DNA of 25,295 nt from JBFMAI01 sp964462635 (GTDB lineage Bacteria > Planctomycetota > Phycisphaerae > UBA1845 > Fen-1342), in the NCBI GenBank assembly GCA_964462635.1, contig CAYWYJ010000045.1, positions 1-25,295 on the forward strand, written 5' to 3'. A program made the position numbers and the translations under genes. This document shows positions 22,143 through 25,295 of the stretch, piece by piece (the first letter of the stretch is position 1; each line of letters begins with the position of its first letter). The notes beneath the pieces are model-generated. The model was not told the origin of the DNA and made no database searches. It saw only the letters and a list, made by a program, of their open reading frames with translations.

Positions 22143-23360
22143 ATGAGCATCAGTCAGATCGGAAGAAGCATCGGCGAGTCGGTCACGCTGAAGCTGAACG
22201 AGACCGCGGCCATTCTCCGCGCCAAGGGCGACCCGGTCATCCACCTGGGCGGCGGCGAGCCCAAGAGCCGGGCCCCGCTCGACGCCCTGGTGACGGCGGC
22301 CAACCTCCTGAACTCCGGCGAGGTCCGCTACACGCCCGCCGACGGCATCCCCGCCCTGAAGCAGGCGATCATCCGCTACACCGAGGAGTTCTACAACCGC
22401 GTGGTGGAGCCTCAGAACGTGATGGCCTCGGGCGGGGCAAAGCAGGCGATCATGGTGGCCCTCCAGGCGGTCCTGAACCCGCAGGAGGAGGTCATCTATC
22501 CGGCCCCCTACTGGGTGAGCTACCCGGAGATGGCCAAGCTCTGCGGGGCGATCCCGGTGCCCGTGTACGCCGAGGACGGCAGCTTCCACCCCCGCCTCCA
22601 GGACATCGAGCAGAAGGTCGGCTCGTACACCAAGGCGATCATCATCAACAGCCCGAACAACCCGTCCGGCGTGATGTACTCGGAGCAGTTCATCGCGGAC
22701 ATCGTTGATTTCTGCGAGAAGCGCGACTTGTACCTCATCATGGACGACATCTACCACCGCCTCATTTTCGACGGCCGCAAGCCGATCAACTGCTGGCAGT
22801 TCGCCAAGAAGAAAGGCGAGGATTCCAAGCTCATCATCGTCAACGGCGTCTCCAAACAGTACGCCATGACCGGCTTCCGCATCGGCTGGGCCGTGGCGAA
22901 CAAGAAGCTGATCGAGGTGATGACCAACATCCAGAGTCACCAGACCTCGGGGCCGTCGGCGGTGCTCCAGGCGGCCGCCGTCGGGGCCCTGAACGGGCTC
23001 CAGTCGTCGGTCGAGACGCTGCGGACGACGCTGGAGAACAACCGCAACGTGCTGATTGCCCGGCTGAAGACGTTTGACGGGGTGAAGGTGACCAAGCCCG
23101 ACGGGACGTTCTACTGCTTCGCCGACTTCAGCGCCTATCGCAAGGATTCGACCAAGCTGTCCAAGTTCCTGCTGGACAAGGTGCTGGTCGTGACGGTGCC
23201 GGGCGTGGAGTTCGGCATGGAGGGGTATCTGCGGATCAGCTACTGCGGCACCGTGAAGGACGTTACCGAAGGCATCGAGCGCATCAAGTGGGCCCTGGAC
23301 CCCAACGCCCCGAACGAGCTCTACATCGGCAATCGGAAGCTGGTGCGGGATTGGTCTTAG
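22143..23360 (+). CDS. Class I/II PLP aminotransferase, aspartate aminotransferase-like
   Basis: Cytoplasmic enzyme of 405 residues. It probably exchanges the amino group between aspartate and 2-oxoglutarate, giving oxaloacetate. Marks in order: GGGEPKSRAP, RYTPADGIPALKQAI, ASGGAKQAIMVAL, YPAPYWVSYPEM, NSPNNPSGVMYS, DDIYHRLIFDG, the PLP lysine K238 in NGVSKQYAMTGFRIGWAV, and YLRISYC with the substrate arginine near the end. The layout is that of the Ib subgroup, which also includes aromatic and prephenate aminotransferases, so the exact substrate is not settled. The ATG at 22143 has AGGA 10 bases upstream. pckA follows, and both act at oxaloacetate. Confidence 0.92.
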   Translation: MSISQIGRSIGESVTLKLNETAAILRAKGDPVIHLGGGEPKSRAPLDALVTAANLLNSGEVRYTPADGIPALKQAIIRYTEEFYNRVVEPQNVMASGGAKQAIMVALQAVLNPQEEVIYPAPYWVSYPEMAKLCGAIPVPVYAEDGSFHPRLQDIEQKVGSYTKAIIINSPNNPSGVMYSEQFIADIVDFCEKRDLYLIMDDIYHRLIFDGRKPINCWQFAKKKGEDSKLIIVNGVSKQYAMTGFRIGWAVANKKLIEVMTNIQSHQTSGPSAVLQAAAVGALNGLQSSVETLRTTLENNRNVLIARLKTFDGVKVTKPDGTFYCFADFSAYRKDSTKLSKFLLDKVLVVTVPGVEFGMEGYLRISYCGTVKDVTEGIERIKWALDPNAPNELYIGNRKLVRDWS

Positions 23361-23367
23361 GTGGTGC

Positions 23368-23489
23368 AATTCAAGATGCGGAACGCAAAATGCAAAGTGC
23401 AGAAAGACGCGCTGACCGCCCTCGTGAAGGGAGCGCGGGCCCGCGTCTGGAGCTTGCCTTTCTGCATTTTTCCTTTTTCCTTTGAAATT
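23368..23489. repeat. 122-bp AT-armed inverted repeat between the aminotransferase and pckA
   Basis: The left arm (23368-23406) ends in TGCAAAGTGCAGAAAG and the right arm (23458-23489) begins CTTTCTGCATTTTTCC. They pair over 13 bp with one G-T. The outer ends (AATTCAA and TTTGAAATT) also match loosely. The 51-base GC-rich centre contains the perfect palindrome CGCGGGCCCGCG. Arm words recur at 8706-8739 and 9863-9896. Whether it is a mobile miniature element or a terminator is open. Confidence 0.65.
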
Positions 23490-23506
23490 CGCTTCGGAGC
23501 AGCACG

Positions 23507-25159
23507 ATGAAATACCTGGAGTTCGACACCCCCGCCACCAAGCAGGCCAATGAGCTGGCCAGCGTCTACGGGGTCACCCATCACGGCCTGAAGGACCTCG
23601 ACCGCGTGTTCTGGAACCTGCCGGTCCCCGCGCTGGTCGAGGAAGCCATCTTCCGCAACGAGGGGCACCTCGTGGAAGGCGGCCCCTTCATCGTCCACAC
23701 CGGCAAGTGGAACGCCCGCGCCGCCCAGGACAAGTACATCGTCCAGGAGCCGGAGAACGCCGAGCGCATCTGGTGGGGCGAGTACAACCGCCCGGTCACC
23801 TCGGCCCAGTTCAACAGCGTGCTGACGCGGCTCCAGGCGTTTCTCCAGGGCGACGAAGTGTTCGTGCAGGACTGCTTTGTCGGCGCCGCCCCGGAATACC
23901 GGATGCCGATCCGAATCATCACGACCAAAGCCTGGCACAGCCATTTCGCCCGCAACATGTTCCTGACGACGAACAACGTCGATGCCCTCCGCCGGCACGT
24001 CCCCGAGTTCACCCTCATCGCCGCCCCCTCCTTCAAGGTGGACCCGCGCGTCGACGGCACCCGCACCGACACCGCCATCCTGCTCAATTTCGCCGAGAAG
24101 ATGGCGATCGTCGCCAATTCCAGCTACGGCGGCGAGATCAAGAAGAGCGTCTTCACGATCATGAACTACCTGCTGCCGCTGCGCGGCGTCATGGCCATGC
24201 ACTGCTCGGCGAACGTCGGCGCCGACGGCGACGTGGCCCTGTTCTTCGGCTTGTCGGGCACCGGCAAGACCACGCTCTCGGCCGACCCGAAACGCCGTCT
24301 GATCGGCGACGACGAGCACGGCTGGAGCGACGAGGGCGTGTTCAACTTCGAGGCCGGCTGCTACGCGAAGGTCATCCGCCTGTCCGCCGAGCACGAGCCG
24401 CAGATCTACAAGGCCGTCCACTGCTTCGGGACGATTCTCGAGAACGTCGTGTGGGATAACACCTCGCGGAAGATCGACCTCGGCGACGACCGCCACACGG
24501 AAAACACGCGCGCGTCGTACCCGGTCAGCCTGCTGCCGAACGTCGTCGAAGAGGGCTACGTGAATGCCCACCCGCGGAACGTCATCTTCCTGACGTGCGA
24601 CGCCTCCGGCGTGCTGCCGCCCATCGCCCGGCTGAACCCCAACGAGGCGATTTACCACTTCATCAGCGGCTACACGGCGAAAATCGCCGGCACGGAGATC
24701 GGCCTGGGCATCGAGCCGCAGATCACCTTCAGCGCGTGCTTCGGCGGCCCGTTCATGGTGCACCACCCCTTCTACTACGCGAAGCTGCTGACCGACAAGA
24801 TGAAGAAGCACGACTGCCGCTGCTGGCTCGTCAACACGGGGTGGGTCGGCGGGCGCTTCGGCGTCGGCAAGCGGATCAGCATCCGCCACACGCGGAACCT
24901 GCTCAACGCCGCCCTGGAGGGCAAGCTGAGCGACGTGAAGTACCGCAAGGACAAGCTGTTCGGGTTCGAAGTGCCGACACACTGCCCGGAGGTGCCCGAC
25001 GACGTGCTCGATCCGTCGACCGCGTGGGGCAACAAGGACGAGTACTGGAAGACGTACGATGGCTTGGCGGCCCGCTACATCGAGAACTTCAAGCTCTTCG
25101 CCGACGGCTGCCCGCCGGAGGTCGCCGCCGCCGGCCCGAAGCGGCTGAGCAAGCTGTAG
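23507..25159 (+). CDS. pckA: Phosphoenolpyruvate carboxykinase (ATP)
   Basis: Interconverts oxaloacetate + ATP and phosphoenolpyruvate + CO2 + ADP at the entry to gluconeogenesis. It is cytoplasmic, 550 residues, near the usual 530-540. The kinase-specific P-loop GLSGTGKTTLS has K254, the same number as in E. coli PckA. D268-D269 follow in LIGDDEHGW (metal site). Other marks are RNMFLTTN, SYGGEIKKSVFTIMN, MHCSANVG, SGYTAKIAGTE and TFSACFGGPF. The ATG at 23507 has GGAG 7 bases upstream. The inverted repeat at 23368-23489 separates it from the aminotransferase, so it may have its own promoter or be read through. Confidence 0.97.
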   Translation: MKYLEFDTPATKQANELASVYGVTHHGLKDLDRVFWNLPVPALVEEAIFRNEGHLVEGGPFIVHTGKWNARAAQDKYIVQEPENAERIWWGEYNRPVTSAQFNSVLTRLQAFLQGDEVFVQDCFVGAAPEYRMPIRIITTKAWHSHFARNMFLTTNNVDALRRHVPEFTLIAAPSFKVDPRVDGTRTDTAILLNFAEKMAIVANSSYGGEIKKSVFTIMNYLLPLRGVMAMHCSANVGADGDVALFFGLSGTGKTTLSADPKRRLIGDDEHGWSDEGVFNFEAGCYAKVIRLSAEHEPQIYKAVHCFGTILENVVWDNTSRKIDLGDDRHTENTRASYPVSLLPNVVEEGYVNAHPRNVIFLTCDASGVLPPIARLNPNEAIYHFISGYTAKIAGTEIGLGIEPQITFSACFGGPFMVHHPFYYAKLLTDKMKKHDCRCWLVNTGWVGGRFGVGKRISIRHTRNLLNAALEGKLSDVKYRKDKLFGFEVPTHCPEVPDDVLDPSTAWGNKDEYWKTYDGLAARYIENFKLFADGCPPEVAAAGPKRLSKL

Positions 25160-25295
25160 CGGTAAGGTAGTCGTCCACCCGTAACGGCTGTTCGGTCCGA
25201 GCCGCGACCGTCAGGGAGCGACCGATGGCGCCGGCTTCGCCCCTCCCCCAACCCCTCCTCGCCACAGCGAGTCGCCCTCGCCTCGGCGAGTCTCG
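25160..25295. other. 3' flank of pckA: REP-like element, pyrimidine tract and small hairpin
   Basis: No gene is visible. 25197-25224 holds GCGACCG twice, 14 bases apart, within a CCGAGCCGCGACCG...GGGAGCGACCG pattern that resembles short dispersed repeats of planctomycete genomes (from memory). 25238-25260 is almost pure C/T. 25277-25290 is a perfect hairpin CTCGCC-TC-GGCGAG. Confidence 0.4.

Noticed and set aside
19887..23369. Very long minus-strand open frame across the Asp-box and aminotransferase genes
   Set aside because: It is antisense to two clear genes, is rich in R, H, V, D and L as expected from the complement of GC-rich codons, and has no recognisable domain or ribosome site.
23357..24982. 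Minus-strand frame opposite pckA
   Set aside because: pckA is complete with correct catalytic numbering. The opposite frame is GC-driven absence of stops.

Overview
The window is a GC-rich (roughly two-thirds G+C), densely coding stretch of bacterial chromosome. A planctomycete, probably Phycisphaerae-like, is the best guess. The main markers are a secreted Asp-box protein ending in two dockerin-like repeats of the VDFGDINPFV type, a secreted protein with a PEP-CTERM sorting tail, a very large tricorn-type protease, and AT-rich inverted repeats and GC-rich hairpin clusters between genes. This assignment is an inference from protein style, because the window has no rRNA or ribosomal protein gene. 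I saw no tRNA, CRISPR array, transposase or phage gene.

Layout. 1-1111 (-) is the 5' part of a PilB/GspE assembly ATPase that runs off the left edge. 1395-2944 (+) is a two-gene unit: a small Cys-containing HTH-like protein, then a fusion of a MobB-like P-loop domain to the formate dehydrogenase sulfurtransferase FdhD. 3039-6563 (+) holds thiS-thiG, a three-helix membrane protein and a DinG-type helicase whose first Fe-S cysteine is replaced by serine. A SAM methyltransferase (6514-7167, -) is transcribed away from a three-gene metal ABC transporter (7240-9889, +); nikR (9963-10382, -) closes that locus. A 25-bp palindrome between the methyltransferase and the transporter fits a NikR-type operator. 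Next come a PLP gamma-lyase-family enzyme (10553-11785, +) and the minus-strand series pgsA-pgpA-DUF1611/DgcN-like (14193-11793), preceded by a 34-residue hydrophobic peptide gene.

Right half. An orphan protein with an R-x4-H motif (14613-15182, +) converges on the tricorn-like protease (15266-18673, -). After a 513-bp leader come the PEP-CTERM protein (19187-19999, +) and the Asp-box/dockerin-like protein (20205-21752, +). A hairpin cluster is followed by an aspartate-aminotransferase-like enzyme (22143-23360, +) and ATP-type PEP carboxykinase pckA (23507-25159, +). The last two both act at oxaloacetate.

How the genes fit together. Three themes stand out. The first is metal and cofactor supply: FdhD fusion, thiazole synthesis and a nickel-type regulator beside a ZnuA-like importer with altered ligands. 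The second is envelope and secretion: phosphatidylglycerol synthesis, pilus ATPase, sorted and secreted proteins. The third is a family of AT-rich, purine/pyrimidine-biased repeats sharing short words. One copy sits in frame inside the ABC ATPase gene, one supplies the permease stop codon, and one forms a 122-bp inverted repeat before pckA. The best candidates for something undescribed are the small-protein/MobB-FdhD unit, the NikR-linked transporter with its divergent methyltransferase, and the intragenic repeat.
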